Source: Polyodon spathula
Taxonomy: Eukaryota > Chordata > Actinopteri > Acipenseriformes > Polyodontidae
DNA: 64,000 nucleotides
NCBI RefSeq assembly: GCF_017654505.1
Contig: NC_054548.1
Coordinates: 28,866,796 to 28,930,795 of the forward strand
Reading direction: 5' to 3'
Positions 22,511 through 34,468 of this stretch are shown here, piece after piece. Position numbers and translations under genes: made by a program. The first letter of the stretch is position 1, and the number at the start of each line of letters is the position of its first letter. Below the pieces are notes generated by a model, which was given only the letters and a program-made list of their open reading frames with translations, did no database searches and had not been told where the DNA came from.

Positions 22511-22888
22511 TAGTACTTTAGACACCCTTACCAAGTATGATTGTTAATGCATTTACATGTCAAAACTTAGTAGTTTTACGTTTCACCTGCTGCTGCTTGG
22601 TGTAACTTAGTACCTGAACTCTATAAAACGCAGAAAGCTGCCTCATGGTTTAAAAGAATAATAATGGATTTGCTTGCAAAAGAAGGGAATAGCCACTTTC
22701 TGGTTGTAAGCAACCTAAAACAAATCTCAACACAGAGCGTATGTGGCAGGACCCCTGTAGCTGTTTTTCAATTACCAAGCTCTTAGCTGTTAGTGTGCTG
22801 CCTTGGAAACATGTTGTTTTTGCACACTTCTGAACCGTGTATTTATTTTTAAAAAGCGACAATGAGTTTAAGTTTTTAATTGTAATTG

Positions 22889-22919
<31 letters not shown>

Positions 22920-23379
22920 TAATATTATGAATGTATTGTAGTTAGGCTAGGTTTTCACTGATTACAATCAGGGCTGAAGAAAGAAAAACATTTAGATGAA
23001 TAATAATCTCCTTTTAATTGAACATGAATTCAACTTAACTATGTAAACCATTTGCTGCTTTAAATAAACAACTTGAGGCTCAGAAAAGTGCAAAGCTGAG
23101 ACACTACCACAAAGCCACATCATAAGCATTGGACTTTTTTGTTATGTCAAGAAAAAAATATTCAGATCTGTACAATAGTTGTAAAGACATTATGATAATT
23201 TAAATTAGAATGTTAACATTTGAGAAGTCCAGATTACCTCATTCATATTTAGGACATTGTTCCTCATGATCTTTTATTTTACCTTGATTTGGAATGTCCA
23301 ATAAGTGTTTCCCCTCACAGTTCAGGAGAATCCACAACCAAGCTTTCTTCCTTTTTTCAGCGTCTGCTGTGGCATTATG
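22511..23379. other. AT-rich stretch with a T-run
   Basis: Holds a T-run of about 29 at 22889-22917. No gene supported. Confidence 0.55.
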
Positions 23380-23575
23380 AGGAGAAACAGTCCCTGCCAG
23401 TTTTGCCTCCCTGACCCACGGGAGCGCCAGTGTCAGTGCCAGTGCCAGTGCTAGTGCGATACTCCCTTCGGAAATCCCCAGCGAAGCCAGGCGACTTCGC
23501 ACAACCAGAAAGCGAACTTGTGCTCCCCTGACTGTATGACTCACCTTCTGCACCACGCGGCTGTGCTTTTACCAG
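23380..23575 (-). repeat. tRNA-derived SINE, copy 1 of a local family
   Basis: Read on the minus strand, CCGCGTGGTGCAGAAGGTG resembles a pol III A box and CACAAGTTCGCTTTC a B box, followed by a body ending GTGGGTCAGGGAGGCAAAACT. The same order (TCAGGGGAGCA, GTTCGC, then GTTAGGGAGGCAAA) occurs at 35287-35430 on the plus strand, which supports one SINE family. The inner CAGTGC repeats explain the alanine-leucine-rich frame seen on the minus strand here. Confidence 0.55.
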
Positions 23576-24187
23576 GTGAACAGCTCGGGGACCTCCTATA
23601 AGTTATATGTTTCCAAACATTTTAAAGACTGCTCATGTAGCCACTGTGGCACTGAGAAAATTGGCCAACATATTAATGAGGCTATTTTATGACTCTAGGC
23701 TTCTCTAATTTAAAACTTCTCATTTAAATATTCATCTGGCAGCCTATTGCTTTTGGATATGTACTGATAGCAGGTAAAGTAGATAACAGGTGCACTAAAC
23801 TTGTAAATACAGTTAGAATTCAGTGGATCTCAAAAGTATTCACCCCCATTTTATTGTGTTACAACATGGAATCAGAATTAATTTAATTAGGAGTTTTTGC
23901 CACTGATCAACACAAAAAAGTCTATAATGTCAAAGTGAAAAATAAAATTGTTCTAAATTAACTACAAATATAAAACAGAAAATAATTGATTGCATAAGTA
24001 TTCACCCCTTTGCTATGACACACCAAAACAAGCTCTGGCGCAACCAGTTGTCTTTAGAAGTCACATAATTAGTTGAATGGAGTCCACCTGTGTGCAATTA
24101 AGGTGTTTCACATGATTTCAGGTTAAATACACCTGTCTCTGGGAGGTCCCACAGTTGGTTAGTATATTTCCTAACAAAAACTACATC

Positions 24188-25060
24188 ATGGAGACGAAGA
24201 AACATTCAAAGCAAATCCGGAATAAGGTTCTTCAAAAGCACCAATCAGGGGTCGGATATAAGAAAATTTCCAAGGCATTGAATATCCCCCAGAGCACAGT
24301 AAAGCCCATTATTAAGAAATGGAGAGAATATGGCAAAACTGTGAATCTGTCTAGAACAGGCCATCCTCAAAAACTGAGTATTCGGGCGAGAAGGGCACTA
24401 GTCAGGGAGGCCACCAAAAGGCCTATGGCAACTATAAAGGAGTTACAGTCTTCCACGGCTGAGCTTGGAGATACAGCAACAATACCTTGGGTGCTTCAGA
24501 AAACTGGCCTTTATGGGAGAGTGGCAAAAAGAAAGCAATTGTTGAAAAAAACTCACATCAAATCTCGGCTAGAGTTTGCCAGAAGGCATGTGGGAGACTC
24601 TGAGGCCCTACCATGAAGCATGGTGGTGGCAACATCTTGCTATGGGGATGCTTCTCTGCATCAGGGCCTGGAAAGCCTGTGAAGTTAGAGGGCAAAATGG
24701 ATGCAGCAAAGTACAGAGAAATCCTAGAGGAAAACCTGCAAGAGACCTGGGACTTGAGAGAAGATTCATCTTTCAGTAGGACAATGACCCCAAACATACA
24801 GCCAAAACCACACTGGAGTGTCTTAAAAACAAAAAGATCAATGTCCTGGGGTGGCCCAGTCAAAGCCCGGACCTCAATACAATTGAGAATATGTGGAAAG
24901 AGTTGAAAATTGCTTTTCACCAAAGGTCCCCATCCAACTTGACTGAGCTTGAGCAATTTTGCAAAGAAGAATGGGCAAAAATTGTGGTGTGCAAAGCTGG
25001 TAGAGACTTATCCAAATAGGCTGTAATTGCTGCCAAAGGTACCTCTACCAAATATTGACT
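24188..25060 (+). pseudogene. Tc1 transposase lacking the first catalytic Asp
   Basis: The start METKKHSKQIRNKV at 24188 is the usual Tc1 N-terminus (an upstream in-frame ATG at 24155 is unlikely). The paired helix-turn-helix region follows: GVGYKKISKALNIPQSTVK, then a GHPQKLS hook. At about 24597 the sequence jumps from [12 protein letters not shown] to the [20 protein letters not shown] segment, losing about 50 codons that include the WSDETK motif with the first D. Further on a shift, then FQ*DNDPKHT (TAG in place of the second Gln) and [15 protein letters not shown] with D and E 34 residues apart. The protein would have been the element's recombinase; this copy is inactive. Confidence 0.9.
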
Positions 25061-25125
25061 CAAGGGGATGAATACTTAAGCAATCAATTATTTTTTTGTA
25101 TTTTTTTATATTTTAATTAATTTAG

Positions 25126-25130
<5 letters not shown>

Positions 25131-25203
<73 letters not shown>
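25131..25203. repeat. (TA)n array inside the Tc1 right arm
   Basis: About 36 TA units interrupting the right terminal repeat. Confidence 0.95.
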
Positions 25204-25206
<3 letters not shown>

Positions 25207-25348
25207 TCTTTTTCACTTTGACATTATGGACCTTTTTTTTGTGTTGATCAATGGCAAAAACTCCAAATTAAATCCATTTTTATTCCATGTTGTAACACAA
25301 TAAAATGTGGAAAAGTCCAAAGGGGGTGAATACTTTTGAGAGCCACTG

Positions 25349-26498
25349 TACATCACTTCATATTCTTTACATGCATTCTAATTATAATTTATAAGTAGCT
25401 TAGTCAGGGGAAGGACTGCAGCTCTAAAGTACAGAAAAGCACATTCACCCGTTAAAAAAAAAAAAAAAAAAAAATCAAGATCATTATTTTAGTGAACTTT
25501 CATTTTTATATGTGCATTTCTGAGTCATTCTGCATACCCCGTGACAATTATAAGTACCCCCTGGTTGAAAACTCCCGTCTTAAACCAACTACATACCTGT
25601 TTCGCTGTTAAAAACCAGGTCTATAGAAGCCTCAGCTAAGCCTATTTAAAAAAAGTGTAACTTTCTACCCAGAATGTATTAGCCTTTGAAAATTACCCCC
25701 TGACACATCTACATAAAGTCATTGATTAATCATACTATTAATTATAAGGAATAAAGTCTGGAGTTACTGCAACAATACTTTTTAGTCAGTTGCAATTTCT
25801 AAACCAGAGCAAAGATGCAATATAATTATAAAGTATACAAGTTGGTACCGAGTATCTGTACTGGGGTACCTAGTCAGGATCGATTCTACAACCAACCGTA
25901 AGAATGCATCAGAGTATTAGATGTCAGCTCATGAAAATCTAACAGCCTAGTCACACCGATAGCATTGGTTATACAGTGTTTTAAAAATGATTTTGTAAAA
26001 AGCTCACCTACTACAAATGTGTTTATATTGGAGGAGAAATGCAACTCATCTAGCTTAGTAGGTAATGATATGCCTTTATTTTGAAGCCATATACAATTTG
26101 GACCTGTGTTGGAATTCAAGTCATTTTCTAACAAAATGTTATCATGAACAGATAAATAAATGTGGATGGACTTTACACATGTCAGTATGTTTTAGTCACT
26201 TGGGTTTTAAATGTTGTTGCAGAAATAATCTGAGTTACAATTTAAGCAGAGAATTGCTCAGAGGGATATAGACTTGAAGGCATTACAATAGACAGCCCCC
26301 TAAAGCTAAAGACTAAAATTGCAAGCCTGATAATGATGTTGTCCCCAATATAGACATAATGGGGCATAACAGTCCTGGCATTTTAATGATTTGTTATTGG
26401 ACAGCCTGCTCTACCAAATCCTAAACTAATGCCACCAACTGGCTCACTTTAAATTGCTGCAACCAATATATCTAGTTTGTTTAATGCTGTGGAAAAAC
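25349..26498. other. AT-rich stretch, nothing recognised
   Basis: Contains an A-run at 25455-25474. No supported gene or element. Confidence 0.55.
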
Positions 26499-26691
26499 CA
26501 TATATAAATATTGACACTCCTATCTCAGCAGAGGGGTATCAACAAACATAGAGATTAAATAATTATTGAAGAGGCCCTTAACAGTGAAGAAACATATTTT
26601 GGACCAAAGCCAGTTCATCAACAGGGAGGATTAGAGTTTGGAAAGGCATCTGGGACAGCATCACTGAGAGCCCTGGATGCAGTCGTATTGG
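26499..26691 (+). promoter_or_regulatory. Candidate TATA promoter and first exon
   Basis: CATATATAAATA (26499-26510) is a good TATA box; about 180 bp downstream, TATTGGGTAAGTAAC carries a consensus donor at 26692. The stretch between has no long frame, so it would be an untranslated or non-coding first exon. No acceptor partner was identified. AT-rich DNA yields such combinations by chance, so this is weak. Confidence 0.22.
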
Positions 26692-27049
26692 GTAAGTAAC
26701 TGGTTATTACATCTTGAAAGACAACATTAGTTTATAAATACATCTACCTTTCAACAGTCATTAAAAGCTATAGGGTATACCAGTATACTGGAACCTAAAT
26801 GAACTGGTCTACAAAGATTTTTAACTTGTTCTTGGTAATTTTGTATGAATTTCTATTACAACATATTCTGAACTGTGAACATTTCTTTTTCATATTCTTG
26901 CCTTTCAAATGACACAGAGAAACACAGTAAGGAATCGGTGCCACAATAGTTCATATTTTAAGTCTGTCTTGCTATTACTTATTGCGGAACAAATGACTAA
27001 TAAAGCCCTTTATGTCTGTAACTATGTGTTTCTTTATATTAAAGATCAG

Positions 27050-27098
27050 ATGTATGTATGTATGTATGTATGTATTTATGTACGTATGTATGTACGTA
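27050..27098. repeat. (ATGT)n microsatellite
   Basis: About 12 tetranucleotide units with a few substitutions (TTTATG, TACG). Confidence 0.9.
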
Positions 27099-27739
27099 GA
27101 GAGTAACTGTGTGCTCCACTAGTAATCCAAGATGCTGCTATCACAGGGAGACATATGGAATGAACATCACAGCAGTATCAGCAGGAGCAGGACCATATAG
27201 GGCCCTGTAAAATCAAACGTGTATCGCACCAGAAGCTGATGAAGTGATTTCAAATCAAGGGTAATGTGCTGTTCAGCATGCGTTTTTTGTTAAAATATGA
27301 GCTGCAGAGTTCTGAACAAGCTGCAGCCAACTCATTATCTCACTAGATCAGCCAAAGCAAAGAGGGTTTCAATAATCAATCCGGAGCATTATAAAATCAT
27401 TAACAGTCAAAGGCTGCTTCCATGTTTTCGGTTGCCAATGAAAGTTAGCGAGGATATAGCCCCATCTTCAGGGGCAAATTTCACAGTTCTTTGTACTTCT
27501 GTTTAATCATAGGCCTGTAAAGAATGCTTAATGATAAGGCAGAGTTTAAATTCAGAGAAACACTTAAAAATTCTGTAATGCATGACCTGCAGTTCATGCC
27601 ATTGTTTGTTGAACTATATACAAATTATTTGTTTGAAAGGTTACAAAATTAGTGAAATGGTTTCAGTCTGTGAGTATTCAAAGTGGTTTAATTTGTAGAT
27701 AATTTCCCTCAGATATATAAAGACTTTCAAGCTGCAAAT
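27099..27739. other. Stretch without a supported gene
   Basis: Nothing beyond short frames. The left end of the following Tc1 copy may lie in here but no terminal repeat was found. Confidence 0.5.
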
Positions 27740-28860
27740 CACATAGTGATCCAACAAAGCAACCACGAAGACCAAGGATCATTCAAAAACAAGTCAGGGA
27801 TAAAGTGGTAGAGAGGCACAAAGCAGGAGAAGGGTACAAGAAAATTTCAAAAGCGCTGATTATCCCTCTCAGCACAGTGAAGTCCATCATTAAGAAGTGG
27901 AAGATGCATCATACCACCCAGACACTACCCAGATCAGGTCACCCCCCCAAACTGAGCAGCAGGGCAAGCAGGAAACTGATTTGGGATGTCACTCTGAAGC
28001 CAACAATGACCCTAAGAGATCTGCAAAGTTTTGTGTCAGAGATGGAAGTCAGTGTTCACACATCAACAATAAGCTGGTGCCTACACAAAGCTGACTTGTA
28101 TGGATGGGTGGCAAGAAAGAAGCCATTATTCAAAAAGCCTCATCTTAAAGCACATATGGAGTTGGCGAAAAAGCATGTAGATGATACTGCAGACATGTGG
28201 ATAAAGGTTTTGTGGTCAGACGAGACAAAAATGTAACTTTTATGTCTAAATTTCAAGCTTTACATTTGGCTCAAGCCCAACACTGCACATCACCCAGTCA
28301 ACATTATCCCAACTCTCAAGCATAGTGGTGGCAGCTATGGAGATGCTTCTATTCATCAGGGACTGGGAAGCTTGTCAAGATAAAGTGGAGAATGGAAGAT
28401 GCAAAGTACAGGTGAATCCTTGAAGGAAACCTGTTTGAGTCAGCCAAGATTCTGAAACTGGGGAGGAAATTCACATTTCAGCAGGACAATGACCCAACGC
28501 ACAAAGCCGAAGCCACACTGCAGTGGTTGAACAAGAAGAGAATTAGTGTTCTTGAGTGGCCCAGTCAAAATCCTGACTTGAATCTAATTGAAAATTTATG
28601 GCGAGTCTTGAAGATTGCAGTCCATCAACAATCCCCAACAAACTTATCAGAACTGGAACAATTTTCCTGTGATGAATTGGCAAAAATTTCACCATCCTAC
28701 TGTGCAAAGCTAGTAGAGACCTGTCCAAGGCAATAATTGCTGCAAAAGGTGCTTCTACCAAGTGCTGACTTAAGGGGCTGCATCCAACCAGTAAATTTCA
28801 TTTTGTACAATTTCTTTGCAAGTTTTGCTGACATTTAACCTCCTCCTCATATAACAGTGT
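27740..28860 (+). mobile_element. Tc1 (DD34E) copy without recognisable ends
   Basis: A transposase pseudogene related to the one at 24188 but of a different subfamily lies between about 27760 and 28780. The outer repeats were not recognised, so the borders are approximate. The right part runs into a possible LTR remnant near 28865. Confidence 0.75.
27760..28790 (+). pseudogene. Tc1 DD34E transposase, broken
   Basis: An N-terminal piece (TKDHSKTSQG) in one frame is followed by the 143-codon frame at 27805: VERHKAGEGYKKISKALIIP, SGHPPKLSSRASRKL and VLWSDETKM* with the first catalytic D before a stop at 28234-28236. After a damaged middle, FTFQQDNDPTHKAEATL and VLEWPSQNPDLNLIENLW carry the second D and the E with 34 residues between them, in the frame at 28527 and just upstream. 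All three catalytic residues survive, yet stops, a truncated KHGGG segment and frameshifts prevent a full protein. Confidence 0.88.
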
Positions 28861-28864
28861 TCAA

Positions 28865-28934
28865 TTTACCCACTACAGCTTTGAATAAAAAAAGTTTGTT
28901 TAAAAATCTGTCACTACATTGGTGTCAGAAATGG
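28865..28934 (+). repeat. Possible LTR 3' end with primer binding site
   Basis: GAATAAAAAAAG (signal at 28884-28889) is followed 30 bp later by ACTACA, one T, then TGGTGTCAGAAATGG (28920-28934), one base off the tRNA-Leu type primer site. That is how an LTR end and primer binding site look; no gag follows and the upstream LTR border is unknown. Confidence 0.35.
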
Positions 28935-29217
28935 ACACAGGTTCCCTGGCATGCACTCGTCAGACTGTAGCCTGGTGAGCAAGTTTGGGGCGGACTTGAG
29001 GCTGGCAGGAGAGAGTGTAGCGTGCACAGGGGAACTCAGCAGCAGGGCTGGTAGGTTACGTAATCACACACAAAGACATAAGCCTGATATACGGTCCTTG
29101 TACAGCGGTATTGGCACTGTGATTTAGTGCAAAACATCCCAGGTTCGCGCCTGCCCTCTCTGATTGTGTGTGGATTGCCTCGCCCTGTGTGATGAGCCTG
29201 CCTGTGGGAACCGAGAT

Positions 29218-29400
29218 CGCTACAATATATACAAGCCTGTTGTTATCTCTACTTGACGTGGCAGCCATCAATTCAATCGTTTTTTACAAGGAATGCACTG
29301 GGGACTTCATTTTGAAGCTAGCCACAGTGCTTCGACAGAACCATTTCAATCAGAAAACTCCAAAGCAGCAGGCTGCTGCAGCTCAACCTGGATTCAATGC
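29218..29400 (+). pseudogene. piggyBac-type transposase fragment
   Basis: In the frame that opens at 29168, EIATIYTSLLLSLLDVAAIN, SIVFYKECTG and FILKLATVLRQN resemble the conserved region of piggyBac transposases after the last catalytic Asp (typically N.LD.A..NA..LYKE.TG, then RR.F...L...L). A few residues around the usual SRR are missing after ECTG. The rest of the transposase and the TTAA-flanked ends were not found, so this is an isolated remnant. The family call comes from pattern memory only. Confidence 0.5.
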
Positions 29401-29955
29401 TACACCGAGTGACACTACTAACGACATGCTACCCCACCAATGGACATTTGGCATGAGGCTATTTACAAATCACAGCTTTATTACACAAGCTTAACACTGA
29501 GCTTTAAAGTTTCACTCAAACAAGATGTCAAGTGACAACCATGGACTTCCAGGTGAGATTCTTTCCTGTACCTGTTCTCTGTGCATGGAAACCACATTTT
29601 CCTGAGCTGTCTGTGAAAACAGCATGAGAACACCAAACATGGCTAATTTACTTATTGACCTCCTCCTATCTCCTTCATTTGCATGATGTCAAATGAAAAG
29701 AGGGTCTTCTCAAGTAAAATAAATTGGGCCACTGAAATGAATAGGGTCATGTTTAATTTTGCTCAAGTACAATGTCTCGAGAAAAAACTGAATATTAGAG
29801 CATGGAAACTGCACCATTCTCTCTTTTTTTTTTTTTTTTAAAATAGACCATCAGTTGTACAATATACAGTATATTTTAGAATCTTTTCAAAACATGGCCA
29901 TGGCAGTCCCTGAAAGTTACATCGTGCCACTTTTGCTTAAATTGTGGTTGGGGCA

Positions 29956-30096
29956 TGTGGCAAAGTGGATGATAGTGTGCAGGTACTGGTGATTAAACAA
30001 CAGACAGACAATTGTAATCCAGGTAAAAAGGTTTGTTTTATTTATTTTAAGTCCAGTGTCTGATGGCAAAACAAACAGTAAATAATAACACCATGT

Positions 30097-30186
<90 letters not shown>

Positions 30187-31220
30187 TGTTCCTGGGTAGT
30201 AAGTGTTATTTCCTAATTGCTTATGCCTCAAAAGTATATAAAATGGCTATTATTCCCCACAAACTTTGCTTTTGTGACCAGGACAGTGATATTTCAAGAA
30301 TAAATTATATAATAAATTTACAGTGTAATCGTAAATCTCGAGAAACTACTCACTTCTAAATCTTTTGTAGTCATTTTTGTATTATAGTATAAATACATGT
30401 TAATTTGGATTCATATGTTGTTTTTTTCTGACTTTATGTGAATGAAAAGACACACATTTGCCCATTTTCCCATTGGAAATAGTGATATTTTGAAATATCA
30501 CTGTCCTGGTCACAAAAGCAAAGTTTGTGGGGAATAATAACCATTTTCTATACTTTTGAGGCATAAGCAATTAAGAAATAACACTTACTACCCAGGAACA
30601 AAAATTGTGTTACATAGTGTAATGAAGGGTAATACAGCGGCATGTATTACTTACATTTATAATCCCCCAAGCTGGTCCTGAAATAATAGTCTCGTTCTTG
30701 TATCCCCACATTAAACACAAAGCACATACACAAGTCTGGTTAGAGAGTGAATTAGTGATTTTGGTGCAATTCAGTTTTACAGTGGTACAAGTGAAGTGCT
30801 GTTCTGGGTTTGTGCTGGCCTCTGGCGACAGCTCCTGAATGTGTTAGCTTTCTAGTGAATACACTCAACAATAGACAGTACAAACAAACACTTACTATTT
30901 ATTTCACCGACAGTACAGGTCCTTCCAGGTCAATAACACAACCAAAAACAAAGGAACAGATAACATTAATACAGTCACTCATGGTCCCTTAGTAAACGAT
31001 TGCAGCTGCTTTTTATGATCTGCAGCTGCCACATCATTTGTTCTCCGGGTCAATGAGTTAGTGTACCGAAGCTCTGTCTCTTTTCTACATTACCGACTTC
31101 CTTTTAAGCTTAGGAACAAAGTGTCAGGTAAAGTAGTCAGAGTATTCTGTTCCTGTTACTTAGCGCCCTCACAGGTCAAGAGGGAGATTTACCACCAAGA
31201 ATCATTGTCTTTCTGTCACA
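29956..31220 (-). repeat. Solo LTR of Gmr1 type with target duplication, MITE inside
   Basis: In element orientation it starts TGTGACAGAAAGAC and ends CTTTGCCACA. Flanks are GGGCA on the left and GGGCG on the right, a 5-bp target duplication with one change. Shared blocks with the LTR at 4356-5069 are CCTGTGAGGGCGCTAA and a GCAGCTGC-rich pair around GTTTAC. Without the nested MITE its length would be about 744 bp, close to the 714 bp of that LTR. No internal region exists, so it is a recombination product. Confidence 0.75.
30094..30614. mobile_element. Palindromic MITE with TGTAACA ends
   Basis: Two arms, 30182-30297 and 30492-30605, are inverted copies of each other over about 115 bp with few differences (for example TTGTTCCTGGGTAGTAAGTG against CACTTACTACCCAGGAACAA). 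Outside them are TGTAACA and TGTTACA; a TA array (30101-30182) has expanded between the left end and the arm. No coding frame exists. The element interrupts the LTR; the transposase family that moved it is unknown. Confidence 0.8.
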
Positions 31221-31225
31221 GGGCG

Positions 31226-32752
31226 TCAGTAGGCTACCAAGAACAGAGTGGATAGAACAGAAAACAGGATAGTCTGAACAGCACCATAACTATTCATTCA
31301 AGCGAACCACTTGCTTAATGTAGCTACTATAGAATCACTTAATTTACAGGGACCAGCATACTAGATGTGTTCCCATGAAATATCTAAAAAATATACAGTT
31401 TTTCCATCATCGCTATACCTTATTTGACCTTCACCAGCTGTTTTGGAAAAAAAAAATGCCAACACACCTACCTATTACAGTAAATTGCTCACAGCCAATC
31501 AGTGGTACGTAGGCAGGCATTCGAGTTTAGTAGGCTGCAGTGCAATAGAACTTGTGCTAACCTTAGTTGTGTTCAGTTGTTATAATGGTATTTGTTCCTC
31601 CATTTTTCATATACAGTAGTATCTTCAATGTCAGTGGTCCAGATTATACGGCCTACAGGTCACTTTTATGGCTGTGTCTAGCAGCTGTCACAATCCTGAA
31701 GCATTTATGACTTACATGACAGCTGACAGACTGGTTTGAGGCAACAATCATAGAATATTGTAAGAAAAAAATAAAAAGGCATATTAGGGATTGGCAATTT
31801 TGTTGTTGCTCATGTGGCAATGTTTATAAAAAACACTGGCTTAAAAACATTCCATCAAACAATACTATCTTTGTCTTTATTTTTCTTTGTTCTTTTTTCT
31901 GTATGGAATAATATACTATTGTTGTGCTATTGGATGTACTGGTTTTGAATAGTTCAACAAATGTTGTATGCAGAATAGGTTCCAAATGGTGGTATTTCTG
32001 GAATGCTGTTTAGTTAATCAAACACAATAATGTAAGTAAGATTTCATTGACAATACATATGCATACACATATACTTTATATTGAGAGTCCCCACTGTTCC
32101 CACAGGTACCCAAAGTGTTTCAGGATGGCTGCAAACAGAAATGATTCTCAGAAAAACTATTCTGCTCCACCACACATTGCAACTTTCCCAAGGGAACCAA
32201 TTAATGACATTAATCAAAGTAGACAAACTACTTTTGCTTGATGCTACGTAAACTATAGTAATCAGCTATATTCTTCCCCAAAGAGTGTGTTAAAAGTCTA
32301 TATACAGTATCTTGAGGCAGGAATGGTGGATACTGGCAAAATTGATAAAAATGACCTTCTGTAAAACTATTTTTTTGTGTGATATGTCATGCAACTATTC
32401 AGTGTGGTCTAAGTATGTAATCTTATAGACACTACTTATTTCGTTGTCAATCTTAATTATAGATTGTGCCATGCAAGAAATTGAAGACTGCAGATTTCTT
32501 TGCAGTGATGTTTAATGATGCAAAAGACATTCACAAATGTTTGTATTCTGTTGTTGAGGAGAATACTGTTGTATATGAGTGATGAAAAATATGCTCAAAA
32601 GATGTATCTAGTGGGAAATAAGTCACTGTTGTGCATTCAGATGGTACGTTTGTGACTATAGGATGATAGGGAGCTGTGAAAGCTTGTAGGAGTTGGTGAG
32701 ATTTCAATATGCCACATGCTCTGTTCATACTTAGAAACACTGTTTTTTATTG
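31226..32752. other. AT-rich stretch, nothing recognised
   Basis: Short frames only; no features supported. Confidence 0.55.
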
Positions 32753-32760
32753 GTCACTAC

Positions 32761-34468
32761 CAGGGGTGAAATTCTCAATAAAGTAGTGCAGGAACTCATA
32801 TGTACAGCGGGTGTAAACATTTTAATAGTTGAGACCAATGAATAAATACTTAATAAATGTATACATACTGGTACACAATACAGTTATAAATACAAAATAA
32901 GCAATCAATTATAATCAATTCACCATAAGGAAGGAATCTGAAAAAACTGAACGCTTTGTATCCTCTGCATGTATCACACAGTCTTGGACTGTAATATAAC
33001 TCTTAAGTTAAACCTTAAAAGACAAATATTAAGAAATATTACACTATGCAGTAACTGCTGTAGAGAGGAGGGGTTGTTTCAAGAAATCCTAAAAAGGGAT
33101 GATGTTTTAAAAAAACAACTGTGCGATGAAAAAAAAAAATTCAAAAAGGTATGTCAAACAATGCGCAATATGGGGCTAAAATACCCCTCTATTACTACGA
33201 CTAATTATGTACTTGGCCATTTTAATCTCCATAGTATTCTCTGAAATCATTCCCATACTTTCCAGACTCTGGGTACTCACCGACAACAACAGGACCTGGC
33301 TATGCTACAACAATAGCCTTGGATTACATATATCTCTGTTTCTTTTATTTATTTTGTACTTATTATTTATCTTATAACAATATGTTCTGTGTGCTTCTCT
33401 GTTGTGTTTCTGTGTAGATTAATTACCATGATCTATTCCAGAAAATTATTTTTCAGGCAGAAACAGTATAAAAGTAGACTTTTTTAATTTTTATTGTATC
33501 CTGGGTATTGTGGTTTCAGCACAAGAAACAAAGTGGCAAATATACATATTTCATAAAGTAATATCATTACTGTGGTTTACTTGCCTTTTTTGTAGATGTG
33601 CAAGCAAGTGAAAACTCACATTTAACTTAAATAAACTCTTCAAAATGTTTTAGAAAAGAGTGCACTGTACAAAGAAAAAACACCTCACAGTTTTGGTTTT
33701 CATTTATTACAGTCCACATAACAGAAAAAACTAGGAGCACAACAAAACAAAATGTTGTTAAACTATGCTTAACATGTACCTTTTGGGCCAGTGTTTGAAA
33801 AGCGTGAAGCACACCTGCATCTGTATCCCGATTCTGACTCGCTTACCAAATCTGAAGCTGCACTTTGATCCTTTTTTTTTAATGTTATTCTTAATCCCTA
33901 CTGGCAAGCCATTTTCGCACAAATTCTGACAATGTGGTAAATCGGTGCAAGGCAAAATGCATTATGATGATTATTTCTGTTCAGATTATTGTTCAGATGT
34001 TTTTATTTACCTTTTCTTTATTTGATTTGTAATATATATATATATATGCTTCAGTTGTTCATTTGTTTGTGGCATACTCAATAATAATAATAAAAAATAC
34101 ATAATTACATCCGACTGTTTCTCCTTTTGTTATGCTATTTAAGCTATTTACAATGTTTTGAATACAGCTGTCAGAAAGACTTCTGCAGGGTTTCTAGGTA
34201 TGGGTATATCTCCGGTCCTTCTGGTGTTAATGGGGACCAATAGCAACTAACAGAAACAGAAGCAGTACGAGGAAACAGAATGCAAGCAGCATGAATTGTG
34301 TTGAATGAAAGCGCATTTGAGGAACGTTGCACTAGTGGACTGTGTGAGTGGATTGAATGCATCCACCTTAGATGAAAAGCACATTAAATAAGTCCCAGAA
34401 CCCAGTACTGGCATCAAAATAAGTCCTGGTACAGAGTACCATTGAGTACCGGCAGAATTTCACCCCTT
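32761..34468. mobile_element. Non-autonomous hAT transposon with 8-bp target duplication
   Basis: The left end CAGGGGTGAAATTCTC and the right end AGAATTTCACCCCTT are inverted repeats of about 15 bp. The flanks GTCACTAC (32753-32760) and GTCACGAC (34469-34476) match at 7 of 8 positions, the hAT target-duplication size. Short GTAC-containing motifs are clustered near both ends. Interior frames (for example 32969-33244 plus, 33758-33955 minus) show no transposase motif, so it probably moved with an enzyme made elsewhere. Confidence 0.8.

Larger units (their letters stand above)
23821..25348 (+). mobile_element. Tc1 (DD34E) element with CAGTGGNTCTCAAAAG ends
   Basis: The left end CAGTGGATCTCAAAAGTATT and the right end inverted (AATACTTTTGAGAGCCACTG) are inverted repeats; a TA follows the right end, while the left flank has TT, probably a mutated TA. 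The arms share an ACAACATGG/CCATGTTGT block and a TTGTGTTGATCA type block. The right arm contains a TA array at 25131-25203 and the left arm has lost about 20 bp relative to the right. A plus-strand transposase pseudogene fills the interior. Confidence 0.9.

Noticed and set aside
23239..23556. Minus-strand frame with an Ala-Leu repeat resembling a signal peptide
   Set aside because: The repeat is a CAGTGC tandem inside a SINE-like sequence; no gene context.
24558..24956. 132-codon minus-strand frame
   Set aside because: Antisense shadow of the Tc1 transposase pseudogene.
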